Source of the DNA: Acidaminococcus hominis
Lineage (GTDB): Bacteria > Bacillota > Negativicutes > Acidaminococcales > Acidaminococcaceae
DNA: 64,000 nt
Direction of reading: 5' to 3'
Assembly (NCBI RefSeq): GCF_900291475.1
Contig: NZ_OLMM01000002.1
Location: 2,899 to 66,898, forward strand
Shown: in pieces, positions 18,403 to 26,760 of the stretch
How positions within the stretch are numbered: position 1 is the stretch's first letter
Layout: the number at the start of each line of letters is the position of its first letter
Translations under genes and position numbers: made by a program
The notes under the pieces: generated by a model
Seen by the model: only the letters and a program-made list of their open reading frames with translations
The model's database searches: none
Told to the model about the DNA's origin: nothing

Positions 18403-19809
18403 CTATTGCTCGTCAGAACTTCTGGTCAGGTCCATTTGGGAGATGTCCCGGTCTGGCTGCCAGTAGGGTTTCTTGCCCTTGGCCCACTGGGCAGCGTAGT
18501 CCTTCAGGATATAAACCACGTACTTGGACAAGCCAATCAGAGCGATGACGTTAAAGAAAACCAGGAAGGCGCTGACAAAGTCCACCAGTTCCCAAACTAC
18601 AGGCACGGGAGCTACGGCGCCTACGATAATCAGAACGCAGCACAGGAGGCGGTAGGCTTGGATGGCTTTGGGAGATTTGATCAGGTGCATCAGGTTCACT
18701 TCACCGTAGTAGATGTCGGCCAAAAGGGTGGTAAAGCCAAACAGGAACATGGCCAGGAACACAATCCAGCGGCCCACGGTGCCCAGATTGCTTTCAAAGG
18801 CTACCTGGGTCAGGGCGATACCGGTTTCGCCGGTGCCCAATTGCCCGGACAGGAGAATGCAGAAAGCAGTGCAGCTGCAAATGATGATGGTGGTGATAAA
18901 GGTGCCCAGCATGGCGGCAAAGCCCTGGTTCACAGGATGGGGCACCACGGCGGTGGCGTGCATACTGGGAGCGGTGCCGTTGCCGGCGTCATTGGAGAAC
19001 AGTCCCCGGGCTACGCCATAGCGGAAGGCTTCTTTCATGGTATAGCCGGCCACGCCGCCTGCTGCAGAGTGCAGGCTGAAGGCGGATTTAAATATAGTTT
19101 CAAGCATGCCGGGCAGCATGGAAAAGTGGGTCAATACTACGTACAGGGCCATGGCCAAATAGCCCAGGGCCATAAAAGGTACAATCAGGGAAGCCACTTC
19201 GGCCAGGCGTTTGATGCCGCCAAAGATAACCAAGGCTACCAGAATCAGGAGGCAGACGCCGGCAAAAAACGGGGATACGTCCACCACGCCGGTAAGGGCT
19301 GCGGAGATGGAGTTGCTCTGGATCATGCAGTAGAAAATGCCGATGCCTATCAGGATGCTGATGGAAAACAGCACGGACAGCAGGTGATTGTGCAAACCCT
19401 TTTCCATATAATAGGCGGGACCGCCCCGGTAGGTGCCGTCGGGATTCTTTTCCCGGAACAGCTGAGCCAGTACCGCTTCGGTAAAGCTGATGGGCATACC
19501 CAGGACGGCGGTCATCCACATCCAGAAAATGGCGCCGGGACCGCCGGAAGCCAGGGCTGTGGCTACGCCTACCAGGGAACCGGTGCCCACCTGGCCGCCT
19601 ACCGCTGCGCACAGGGCGCTGAAGCCGGTGACGCTGCCAGGTTCTTTGGACCCACTGGTCATGCTTTCCTTCAGATTTCCGAACAATCTAGTAAAATAAC
19701 GAACTTGTGGAAAGTGAAGCTTCAAGGTGAAAAATACTCCGGTGCAAAGCAGGATGCCGGCCACCAGCCAGCCCCAGAAAATGCTGTTCAAGAAACGAAT
19801 AAATTCCAT
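18403..19809 (-). CDS. Alanine/glycine:cation symporter (AGCS) family
   Basis: A 468-residue membrane protein with about ten hydrophobic helices. It carries the AGCS signatures GTGSLVGVATALASGGPGA and FSNDAGNGTAPSMHATA. Family members import small neutral amino acids with sodium. GGGGAGAGAG precedes the ATG. It heads the operon that includes the M20 amidohydrolase and dpaL and is divergent from an AraC regulator at 20072. It probably imports the substrate or an N-substituted amino acid; this is inference from context. Confidence 0.9.
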   Translation of the reverse strand: MEFIRFLNSIFWGWLVAGILLCTGVFFTLKLHFPQVRYFTRLFGNLKESMTSGSKEPGSVTGFSALCAAVGGQVGTGSLVGVATALASGGPGAIFWMWMTAVLGMPISFTEAVLAQLFREKNPDGTYRGGPAYYMEKGLHNHLLSVLFSISILIGIGIFYCMIQSNSISAALTGVVDVSPFFAGVCLLILVALVIFGGIKRLAEVASLIVPFMALGYLAMALYVVLTHFSMLPGMLETIFKSAFSLHSAAGGVAGYTMKEAFRYGVARGLFSNDAGNGTAPSMHATAVVPHPVNQGFAAMLGTFITTIIICSCTAFCILLSGQLGTGETGIALTQVAFESNLGTVGRWIVFLAMFLFGFTTLLADIYYGEVNLMHLIKSPKAIQAYRLLCCVLIIVGAVAPVPVVWELVDFVSAFLVFFNVIALIGLSKYVVYILKDYAAQWAKGKKPYWQPDRDISQMDLTRSSDEQ

Positions 19810-20001
19810 AATGCTCTCTCCCCTTGCTTTTAAATAGGTTTAGCTTGGTACAAAGCGATTCTTGACTAATGCCGTATTTCACAAAACTCTTCCGGAAGTT
19901 TTCTTACAGCTTGATTATAGCCAATTATCAGAAAAAGATATACCAATCCATTGTGGCAAAATATCATTGTATTGTGCTCAAGCAGATATCATTTCCGCTA
20001 T

Positions 20002-20030
20002 TCAATTTTAGAACATTATGTAGTATAATC
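20002..20030 (+). promoter_or_regulatory. Predicted promoter of the first AraC gene
   Basis: TTCAAT (20002-20007) and TATAAT (20025-20030) are 17 bases apart, 41 bases before the ATG. A minus-strand TATAAT (19914-19919) lies about 100 bases before the symporter gene, so the 260-base gap probably holds divergent promoters. Confidence 0.5.
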
Positions 20031-20071
20031 ATTTAAACGTTCGTTAATATAACTTGCAGGAGGTCATCTCT

Positions 20072-21037
20072 ATGGAAGAAGATTGGTTGGTTCAGCAGCA
20101 GATTGTGGATGTGGCAGTGGATCACTCCCAACGGGAGCTGACGTCCCACGGCAGTTTTTCGTTTCCTTTTGCAGCCTACTATGACATCCTGCACAAAAAG
20201 ACCCTGGGCTTTGTGAACTGGCATTGGCACAACGAATTGCAGTACTGCCTGGTGCTGGAGGGGCCAGTGACCTTTTCAGTGGATCACAGTGAGTACACTC
20301 TGGCAGCGGGCAGCGGCATTCTTATCAACGCCCGTCGTCTGCATATGGCAAGATCCCGCCGCCCGGGAAAAGGGGTTTATCTTTGTTTTGACTTCTCTCC
20401 CCGGCTGTTGAGCCTATTTAGGGGTTCGCAGCTGGAGAAAAAATACGTAAAGCCGCTGCTAGAGAATCCGGATTTTACAGCTCTGCCCCTGGAGCCAGAA
20501 ATACCCTGGCAGAAGGCTATCTTGGACAAACTGCGGGTGCTGTATGCTGCCTACCGGGACCAACGCTCGGGCTATGAGCTGTCAGTGGTAAGCCTGCTGC
20601 TCCAGTGCTGGTCGCAGCTGGTAGAAAATACCCAAACTCCGGCAGTGCAAAAAACGTCCGTGCAGCGGCACCAGCTGGTAGTACGGGAAATCCTGGATTA
20701 TATTGCGAAGCATTATAGCGAAAACTTCACCATGGACGATATTGGGGCAGCAGTAAACTACAGCGGGGCGGAATGCTGCCGGATGTTTAAAAGTGCCCTG
20801 AACGAAACCATTTACCAGTATTTGAATGTGTACCGGCTGGAACGAGCAGCAGAACTGCTGCGCCAAGGGAACCACAGCATCAGCCAGGTGGCCTATGAAA
20901 CCGGGTTCTGCTCGGCCAGCTATTTTATCAAGTGCTTCAAAAGTCTGCTGGGGCAGACGCCTTTGCAGTACCGAAAAAACTGGGAACTGGGCGCCAGCAA
21001 GGACGGCTGCCCTCAAGAATTGGAAAAAGCGGTATAG
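20072..21037 (+). CDS. AraC family regulator with cupin sensor domain
   Basis: A 321-residue protein. The N-terminal half is an AraC-type cupin (WHWHNELQYCLVLEGPVTFS, then LAAGSGILINARRLHMAR). The C-terminal half has two helix-turn-helix motifs (MDDIGAAVNYSGAECCRMFK and ISQVAYETGFCSASYFIKCF) with the family ending GQTPLQYRKN. The ATG at 20072 follows AGGAGG. It is divergent from the symporter / M20 / dpaL genes and is likely their regulator. A paralogue with the same layout is at 26761-27759. Confidence 0.9.
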   Translation: MEEDWLVQQQIVDVAVDHSQRELTSHGSFSFPFAAYYDILHKKTLGFVNWHWHNELQYCLVLEGPVTFSVDHSEYTLAAGSGILINARRLHMARSRRPGKGVYLCFDFSPRLLSLFRGSQLEKKYVKPLLENPDFTALPLEPEIPWQKAILDKLRVLYAAYRDQRSGYELSVVSLLLQCWSQLVENTQTPAVQKTSVQRHQLVVREILDYIAKHYSENFTMDDIGAAVNYSGAECCRMFKSALNETIYQYLNVYRLERAAELLRQGNHSISQVAYETGFCSASYFIKCFKSLLGQTPLQYRKNWELGASKDGCPQELEKAV

Positions 21038-21048
21038 GAAGAACAAAA

Positions 21049-21092
21049 AGAAGACTTACGGGCTCCTAAAGGTGAGTTCGCAAGTCTTCTTT
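21049..21092. terminator. Terminator-like hairpin related to the shared family
   Basis: AAGAAGACTTACGGGCTC pairs with GAGTTCGCAAGTCTTCTT between convergent genes. The inner part, CTC...GAGTTCGCAAG, matches hairpins at 25218, 29691 and 34471. Confidence 0.8.
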
Positions 21093-21117
21093 ATTTTATG
21101 ACCTATTTTCCTGAATT

Positions 21118-21405
21118 TTATTTTTGCAGAAGTTTCTTCACTTCATCAGTGGTAAGAACCCGGCCGCTGCTGACGACTTTTTCATCCACCACCAGGGCGG
21201 GGGTGCTCATTACCCCGTAGCTGGCAATCTTGGCAAAATCGGTCACGTGCTCTACCCCATCTTGGATATGCAGGGCGTTCAGGGCTTCTTGGGTATGGTC
21301 TGCCAGTTCATGGCATTTGGCGCAGCCGCTGCCCAGAACCTTGATGCGCCCTGATGCGGGGCTAGCTGCCTTAGTTTCAGTCTTTTTTCTGGAAAATAAT
21401 CCCAT
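21118..21405 (-). CDS. Small thioredoxin-like redox-active disulfide protein
   Basis: A 95-residue protein with one glutaredoxin/thioredoxin-like domain. The redox motif is Cys28-Ala-Lys-Cys31 (GSGCAKCHEL), and the cis-Pro segment is GVMSTPALVVDEKVV. AGGAGG precedes the ATG. Such proteins usually sit beside DUF318 permeases, as here (26 bases downstream of the permease gene), with an ArsR regulator at the head of the operon. A role in thiol chemistry linked to metalloid export is inferred. Confidence 0.88.
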   Translation of the reverse strand: MGLFSRKKTETKAASPASGRIKVLGSGCAKCHELADHTQEALNALHIQDGVEHVTDFAKIASYGVMSTPALVVDEKVVSSGRVLTTDEVKKLLQK

Positions 21406-21431
21406 GGTATTGCCTCCTCCAATTTCTTTAT

Positions 21432-22430
21432 TTATAAAATCCAGCCGTGCAGGAAGTTGAAGATGTACCCTACGGCGATGATGCCAGTGGTGCAGATGGC
21501 GGTAAAGACGCCCAGGAGCTTGGGCTTTACGGCTTTGCGCAAGAGAATCAGGGACGGCACGGACAAGGTGGTAACGCCCATCATGAAACTCAGGACGGCC
21601 CCCAGTCTGGCGCCTTTGGACAGCAGGGCTTCAGCGATGGGTATGGTGCCAAAGATGTCCGCATACATGGGGACGCCCACCAGGGTGGACAGGACCACGC
21701 CAAAGGGGTTGTCGCTGCCCAGGACGCCGGCCACCAGGTGGGCAGGAATCCAGTTGTGGATCACTGCACCGATGCCCACGCCCACTAGAATATAGGGAAA
21801 GACTTTGCGAAAGGTGCCGCTGACCTGTTCCTGTGCGTACTGGAGACGGTCCCGGGTGGTCAAGGCGGGTGCGTCTGCACCGACGCCCAGTTGGGCCTGA
21901 CGGATAAAGTCTTCCACCTGGTCCTCCAGGTGCAGCCGTTCTATCAGGCTGCCGCCCAGTACGGCCACCACCAATCCCAGACCCACGTAGATTACGGCTA
22001 CTTTAGGACCAAAGATGCTCATCAGAAGCACCAGACTGCCCAGATCCACCATGGGAGAGGAAATCAGGAAGGAAAAGGTCACGCCCAGAGGCAAGCCTGC
22101 GCTGGTAAAGCCCATGAACAATGGAATGGACGAGCAGGAACAAAAGGGTGTGACGGTACCCAAAAGAGCGGCGGCGCAGTTGGCCCAGACACCGTGGAAC
22201 CGGGTCATGATGTTCCGGCTGCGTTCAGGGGGAAAGAAGCTCTGAATGTAGGAAATACTGAAAATCAGTACGCACAGCAGAAGGGTGATTTTGGTTACAT
22301 CAAACAGAAAGAACAATAGGCTGCCGCCCAGTCGACTGTCCACCGGAACGCCGGCCTGCACCAAAAGGAGTTTGTACAGCTCCTGGAGCCAAGCCATGCC
22401 CAGGACTTGATTTTGCAGAAAAGCCCACAT
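21432..22430 (-). CDS. Permease of the DUF318 / ArsP-like family
   Basis: A 332-residue membrane protein with about eight predicted helices in two halves. A conserved motif, TPFCSCSSIPLFMGF, contains the Cys pair (CSCS) typical of this family; some relatives export trivalent organoarsenicals. A cytoplasmic loop of about 50 residues (RLHLEDQVEDFIRQAQL) separates the halves. GGAGGGG precedes the ATG, three bases after the ArsR stop. Context (ArsR, thiol-redox protein) favours metal or metalloid transport. The substrate is not determined. Confidence 0.85.
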   Translation of the reverse strand: MWAFLQNQVLGMAWLQELYKLLLVQAGVPVDSRLGGSLLFFLFDVTKITLLLCVLIFSISYIQSFFPPERSRNIMTRFHGVWANCAAALLGTVTPFCSCSSIPLFMGFTSAGLPLGVTFSFLISSPMVDLGSLVLLMSIFGPKVAVIYVGLGLVVAVLGGSLIERLHLEDQVEDFIRQAQLGVGADAPALTTRDRLQYAQEQVSGTFRKVFPYILVGVGIGAVIHNWIPAHLVAGVLGSDNPFGVVLSTLVGVPMYADIFGTIPIAEALLSKGARLGAVLSFMMGVTTLSVPSLILLRKAVKPKLLGVFTAICTTGIIAVGYIFNFLHGWIL

Positions 22431-22433
22431 GGT

Positions 22434-22733
22434 CTACCCCTCCGTGGGTTCAGTGCCGCAAGTACAGCAGGATAACTGGGCAATGAAGGCCTGGAAATTG
22501 CGCAGGGTGGCGCAGTTCAGGGAATAGTGCTGCCACTTCCCTTCTTTCCTGGCCTGGACCAAGCCGCATTCGCACAAGATGCGCATATGGTGGGACAGGG
22601 TGGGCTGGGTAATGGAAAAGGCTTCCAGCAGCTTGCAGCCGCATTTTTCGCCGTCGGCCAGCATTTGGACAATTTGGAGCCGGTTGCTGTCGGACAGGGC
22701 TTTGCAGATTAGTGCTACGTCTATGGAATTCAT
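22434..22733 (-). CDS. ArsR family metalloregulator
   Basis: A 99-residue winged-helix repressor. The recognition helix region is SITQPTLSHHMRILCECGLV and the wing is RKEGKWQHYSLN. Candidate metal ligands are Cys residues in KCGCKLL, just before the recognition helix as in ArsR proteins, and a C-terminal CCTCG cluster. It is the first gene of the permease / thioredoxin operon and probably represses it until a thiophilic metal(loid) binds. The dyad at 22762-22787 may be its operator. Confidence 0.88.
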   Translation of the reverse strand: MNSIDVALICKALSDSNRLQIVQMLADGEKCGCKLLEAFSITQPTLSHHMRILCECGLVQARKEGKWQHYSLNCATLRNFQAFIAQLSCCTCGTEPTEG

Positions 22734-22761
22734 AATAGTCTCCTTATACAGATTGATGATT

Positions 22762-22787
22762 ATCTATGTGTAGGATACAGCATAGAT
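22762..22787 (-). promoter_or_regulatory. Candidate ArsR operator
   Basis: Inverted repeat ATCTATG (22762-22768) / CATAGAT (22781-22787) with a 12-base spacer, about 30 bases before the arsR start. On the minus strand the motif TCATCAATCT also occurs twice as a direct repeat around it. Confidence 0.45.
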
Positions 22788-22917
22788 TGATGAATGTCAA
22801 TGTGTAATTAGGGCAGCGTAAGGAGCATATACGGACCCGTGTTGGAATTCGTGACCAATTTTAGGCGGAGTTTTTCGGAAGACTTGGTGCATATAAAAAA
22901 CGAGGTTGTGAAAAAAT

Positions 22918-23121
22918 AAAACTTCTATCGTCGCCTTTGGCGACACTTCCTGAGCGGTTCGCTGTTAGCCAGTCATTTTCGCCTTGCAGGCTCAATTCCT
23001 GGGCAGCTATCGCATGGGCCTTATTGACCAAACAGCCACTTGCAGAATTTGTCGGGCTGTTTGGATGCGGCCGCAAAGCGTTGAAGGAGCTGTCAGTCCG
23101 CAGGCCTGACTGAGGAAGTTT
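22918..23121 (+). repeat. Structured intergenic element, copy A
   Basis: A 204-bp element with ends AAACTTC (22918-22924) and GAAGTTT (23115-23121). In order it has end hairpin GTCGCC-TTT-GGCGAC (22930-22944), a core with GCGGTTCGC and CAGCTATCGCATG, a perfect 10-bp stem CCAAACAGCC (23028-23037) / GGCTGTTTGG (23055-23064), then GCGGCCGCAAAGCGTTG, and end hairpin GTCAG...CTGAC (23092-23110). The same core order occurs in copies B, C and D. The outer helix seen in those copies is degenerate here. Confidence 0.75.
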
Positions 23122-23262
23122 GTTAAAATGTAGCCGTAAATGTGGGGTTTAAACCTCATCCGTCGCCTTCCGGCGACACCTTCTCCACGCTGGTATGCTA
23201 TGAATAAAGTAGACTGGCATATAGTTAAACCTCCTGGATTCGTTGAAAGGAGAGTATGTAAA

Positions 23263-23961
23263 ATGTCTATATCGAAAGTCAGTGCAGAGGATAAATTAAA
23301 GGCTGTCAAAGCTGTTCTTGCTCATGAAGAATCACCAATGGTTTCTGCAAAAAGGTTAGGGGTTCACTGGAAAGCAGTACAGTATTGGGTAGATGAATAT
23401 ATAGGAAATGGTCCTGAGGTATTTAACAAAAGACAGGTTAAAAGTTATTCTGCTGATCTTAAGATCCAATGCGTAGAGGAATATCTTAAGGGCGAAACGA
23501 CTATGTCCCAGCTGGTACAAAAATACGGATTAAAAAGTTCTCGTCAAATCAGAGACTGGTTAAAGAAGTATAATAGTCATGAGGAACTAAAAAGTTCGGG
23601 TACTGGAGGTGCCAAGATCATGACTAAAGCTAGACAAACGACCTTTGACGAGCGCGTTGAAATCGTAAAATACTGCATTGAAAACGGGAATGCTTACCAT
23701 GAAACCGCTGAAAAGTTTAAGGTTTCCTACCAGCAAGTCAGAAATTACGTCTTAAAATATAATAAGTACAATACCGAAGGACTCATAGATGGGCGCGGAC
23801 ACAGGAAGCCAGTAGAAGTCCCTGAAGAAGCCCCTACAGAATATGAGTGTATGAAAGCTGAACTCAAACTGGCTAATGCAAAACTCAAAGCCAAGGATAT
23901 GGAGATTGATTTCCTAAAAAAACTCGATATTGTGGAAAGGAGGCGGGATTCACACAAATAA
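23263..23961 (+). CDS. IS3 transposase OrfA
   Basis: A 232-residue DNA-binding subunit. It has two helix-turn-helix units, one in DKLKAVKAVLAHEESPMVSA and a second in FDERVEIVKYCIENGNAYHE, then a C-terminal leucine-rich coiled coil (ELKLANAKLKAKDMEIDFLKK). The ATG at 23263 follows GAAAGGAG. A slippery A7 run at 23916-23922, read as A-AAA-AAA in this frame, leads into orfB, as is usual for IS3 elements. Confidence 0.88.
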   Translation: MSISKVSAEDKLKAVKAVLAHEESPMVSAKRLGVHWKAVQYWVDEYIGNGPEVFNKRQVKSYSADLKIQCVEEYLKGETTMSQLVQKYGLKSSRQIRDWLKKYNSHEELKSSGTGGAKIMTKARQTTFDERVEIVKYCIENGNAYHETAEKFKVSYQQVRNYVLKYNKYNTEGLIDGRGHRKPVEVPEEAPTEYECMKAELKLANAKLKAKDMEIDFLKKLDIVERRRDSHK

Positions 23962-24875
23962 GATATGGAGCCATTTATGAAGCCATTAAAGAACTGCACG
24001 CTGAAAAGAATTACCCTATTCTTGGCCTGTGCAAATTGGGAAAAGTGTCCCGGGCCGGCTACTACAAATGGCTTCATAGAGAGCCTTCAGCACGCGAAAT
24101 TGACGACAAGGAAATTGCTAAAAGAATAGAAGAGATATACAAGGCTGACCCAGCTAAAGGGTACAGACGAATAGCTGATGACTTACGAGCCCCAAATAAG
24201 AAGATCTATCCTGACACGAAACCAATAGCAATTGGTGACGGTCGCGTTCTTCATCTTTGTCGAGTGATAAATATAAAGTCTACGATTAAATATGCCCCTA
24301 AGGGCTGCACCCAGCGTGCAATAGATCCTGCATACATTGCAGAAAATATCTTGAATAGGGAATTTAAAGCCGATGCCCCTAACCAGAAATGGTGTACTGA
24401 CGTCTCAGAATTTCACTACTATGAGGGGGTAGTTGTGCATAAGGTATATCTGAGCGCGATTATTGACCTGTATGACAGACGAATTGTTTCCTATGTGATA
24501 AGCAACCGGAACGATAAAAATTTGGTATTCAATACCTTCAATAAGGCATTGTTGAAAAACCCTGGCGCGCATCCCCTGTTTCACTCTGACCGGGGATTCC
24601 AATACACCTGCAGGGATTTCCGCAAGATGATTCTAGATGCTGGTATGACGCAGAGTATGTCACGGATAGGAAAATGCATTGATAATGGCCCGATGGAAGG
24701 CTTCTGGGGCATGCTGAAAAGAGAACGGTACTATACTCGTGACTTCGACAGCCGTAAAGCTTTGGTAACGATGATTAATAACTACATGGAGTATTACAAC
24801 AGTGGCCGTTTGCAGCGGAATTTGGGCCGTTTGACCCCTATGCAAAAACATAATAGCTACCAAATGGCGGCGTAG
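23922..24875 (+). CDS. IS3 transposase OrfB (reached by -1 frameshift)
   Basis: Catalytic part of the IS3 transposase. After slipping at 23916-23922, the -1 frame runs without a stop to 24875. It carries DDE residues in KWCTDVSEFHY, FHSDRGFQYT and NGPMEGFWGMLKRE. There is no good ATG with a ribosome site early in this frame; the first candidate is a TTG at 24036, which supports translation as an OrfAB fusion. The segment around YPDTKPIAIGDGRVLHLCRV looks somewhat diverged from the usual IS150-type sequence, but no stop interrupts it. Confidence 0.85.
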   Translation, partial: TRYCGKEAGFTQIRYGAIYEAIKELHAEKNYPILGLCKLGKVSRAGYYKWLHREPSAREIDDKEIAKRIEEIYKADPAKGYRRIADDLRAPNKKIYPDTKPIAIGDGRVLHLCRVINIKSTIKYAPKGCTQRAIDPAYIAENILNREFKADAPNQKWCTDVSEFHYYEGVVVHKVYLSAIIDLYDRRIVSYVISNRNDKNLVFNTFNKALLKNPGAHPLFHSDRGFQYTCRDFRKMILDAGMTQSMSRIGKCIDNGPMEGFWGMLKRERYYTRDFDSRKALVTMINNYMEYYNSGRLQRNLGRLTPMQKHNSYQMAA

Positions 24876-25021
24876 AGGTTTATATTATTAGGAACTGTCT
24901 ACTTGACGGGGAGCACACCACGCTTGCAGAAGGCTTTCGAACCGCTACTGGTCAGCTACTAACTAATCTGTAGCATTAGTATTGGGGAGAAGTGAAACCG
25001 CTTGGACATGACCGACCCCTT

Positions 25022-25187
25022 CAAAGCGTTGCGCTCACATCCAAGAGCATGTCCGTGGTTCAAAATGCTCTTGGTTCATGTGAGCCATGTGATAGCATTC
25101 CAAGAAGCGAGCTCAAGGAGCGAAGCTGATTGGCACAATGCGAACCACTAAGGGGCTGTCAGCACGTAGGGCTGACTGAGGAAGTTT
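25022..25187 (-). repeat. Structured intergenic element, copy B
   Basis: Same element as copy A on the opposite strand. Helix 1 is GCTCACAT (25033-25040) / ATGTGAGC (25078-25085). Helix 2, stacked inside it, is CCAAGAGCAT (25041-25050) / ATGCTCTTGG (25065-25074). The 3-nt bulge at 25075-25077 lies between them. The core continues with GCTATCACATGG and GTGGTTCGC (minus strand). The end module has stem GTCAGC/GCTGAC (25158-25175) and runs to GAAGTTT at 25187. Confidence 0.75.
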
Positions 25188-25217
25188 TGAGACATAGATA
25201 CAGCTATACCGAACAAT

Positions 25218-25260
25218 AAAAATGGCTTACGAACTAGTTTGAATTCGCAAGCCATTTTTT
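25218..25260. terminator. Terminator-like hairpin, shared family
   Basis: AAAAATGGCTTACGAA pairs with TTCGCAAGCCATTTTT, 46 bases past the stop of the hydrolase at 25306. It probably ends that transcript. It lies 30 bases from the end module of copy B. Confidence 0.85.
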
Positions 25261-25305
25261 CACAGCCGTTTTTGCTGCTGGTTTTCCAGCGTTTGGGAGG
25301 ACAGG

Positions 25306-26523
25306 TTATTTGGTATACTGTTCGATGACGTCCAGGAAGACGTTGGCACCGTTTTCCACGTCCTGGTCCGGCGTATATTCTTTGGGGTTATGACTAATAC
25401 CATTGATGCTGGGGACGAAAATCATGGCGGTAGGACAGATTCTGGCCATCATTTGGGCGTCTTGGCCAGCGCCGGAGGTCATGCGTTTAACGGTAAGGCC
25501 GCGTTTTTTGGCTGCGGCTTCGATGGTATTGCAGATTTCTTTATCGAAGGGCACCGGGTCAAAGCAGGTCATGCGGCGGGTGGTAATTTTCACGCCGTCA
25601 GTTTGTTCCAGTTCTTTCAGATAGTTAGCCAGGGTGATTTCATCCTGATCCAGTTTGGCTTTATCGGGGTTGCGCAGGTCAACGGTGAAAACAGCCTTGG
25701 AGGGAATGACGTTTACGGCGTTGGGGCTGAAGGCAATGGTGCCTACAGTGCACACACCACCGGATTTCTCTACCAGCTGCCGGGCAAAGACGTTGACTTT
25801 GGCGGCTGCCAGGCCTGCATCCTTCCGCAGTTTGGTAGGTGTAGTACCGGCATGGTTGGCAGCACCTTCAATGGTGACCTGCTGCCAATGGATACCCTGA
25901 AGGTTTTCTACGGCGCCAATGTTGATGCCTTCTACGTCCAGAATGGGTCCTTGTTCAATGTGGAGTTCCACAAAAGCACAGGGGGTAACGAAACCGGGTT
26001 CAACGGTGCCGGCATAGCCAATGCGTTTCAGTTCGTCCCCCAGGATGGTGCCGTCAGTGCCTACGGCAGCCAGGGCTTCTTTGGCGCTCATGCCACCGGC
26101 GTACACCAAAGATCCCATCATATCCGGGGTATAGCGGACACCTTCTTCGTTGGTGAAGACGCCTACAATCAGGGGGCGTTTGGTCTTTACATTATTTTCT
26201 TTCAGGGTACGGATGGCTTCCAGGCCGGAGAGTACGCCCAGGCAGCCGTCATATTGGCCGGCGTTGATGACGGTATCAATATGGGAGCCTACCATAAAGG
26301 GCTGCTCTGTTTTGTTTTCGGGGGTTTCCCAAATACCAAAGATGTTCCCGATGTGGTCCACCACTACTTTCAGGTCCAGTTCCTTCATCAGGGAAACCAC
26401 ATAGTCCCTGCCTGCTTTGTTGGTGTCCGAGGCTGCCAGGCGGGTACGCTTGCCTTCCGCATCGATGCCGATCTTGCCCAGGGTGAAAATTGTGTCTAAA
26501 AGCCGTTTGCCATTGATATTCAT
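25306..26523 (-). CDS. M20-type Zn hydrolase (allantoate/N-carbamoyl amino acid type)
   Basis: A 405-residue dinuclear-zinc amidase of the AmaB/HyuC/AllC group. Motifs are PFMVGSHIDTVINAGQYDG, GVLSGLEAIR, VGVFTNEEGVRY and CAFVELHIEQGPILD, then the dimerisation domain and MTSGAGQDAQMMARICPTAM near the end. These enzymes hydrolyse N-carbamoyl amino acids or ureidoglycolate-type substrates. The ATG at 26523 follows AAGGAGG. It is divergent from an AraC regulator (26761) and stands alone on its strand, so the substrate is not fixed by context. Confidence 0.88.
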   Translation of the reverse strand: MNINGKRLLDTIFTLGKIGIDAEGKRTRLAASDTNKAGRDYVVSLMKELDLKVVVDHIGNIFGIWETPENKTEQPFMVGSHIDTVINAGQYDGCLGVLSGLEAIRTLKENNVKTKRPLIVGVFTNEEGVRYTPDMMGSLVYAGGMSAKEALAAVGTDGTILGDELKRIGYAGTVEPGFVTPCAFVELHIEQGPILDVEGINIGAVENLQGIHWQQVTIEGAANHAGTTPTKLRKDAGLAAAKVNVFARQLVEKSGGVCTVGTIAFSPNAVNVIPSKAVFTVDLRNPDKAKLDQDEITLANYLKELEQTDGVKITTRRMTCFDPVPFDKEICNTIEAAAKKRGLTVKRMTSGAGQDAQMMARICPTAMIFVPSINGISHNPKEYTPDQDVENGANVFLDVIEQYTK

Positions 26524-26760
26524 AGTATTTTCCTCCTTGTACTGCAAGCTTGTTTGTTGCCTTTATTATAGGTTTTCGGCGGGGTTAGAGATACCCGGAT
26601 TTCAGCGAAAAATATCGCTATTTTGCGTTATGCCCTGTACAGGCAGGCGATGGTTTGTTATACTGAAAGCAAGCAGACAGCGAATTAATGCTGTAAAGTA
26701 CTGCGCAATGGTTCATAAATTATCAAAATATACAGTCTGCAATGCCTTGGAGGTGATCCC

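Larger units (their letters stand above)
23207..24904 (+). mobile_element. IS3 family insertion sequence
   Basis: Two transposase frames joined by a probable -1 frameshift, flanked by short inverted repeats. AAGTAGAC (23207-23214) is inverted as GTCTACTT (24897-24904), and TAAACCTC further inside is partly mirrored at the right end. Exact ends and target duplication are not clear. It lies between copies A and B of the structured element and is more AT-rich than the surrounding genes. Confidence 0.8.

Noticed and set aside
22918-23121. Copy A as a CRISPR array
   Set aside because: The copies are dispersed, inverted and hairpin-rich, with no regular spacers and no cas genes.
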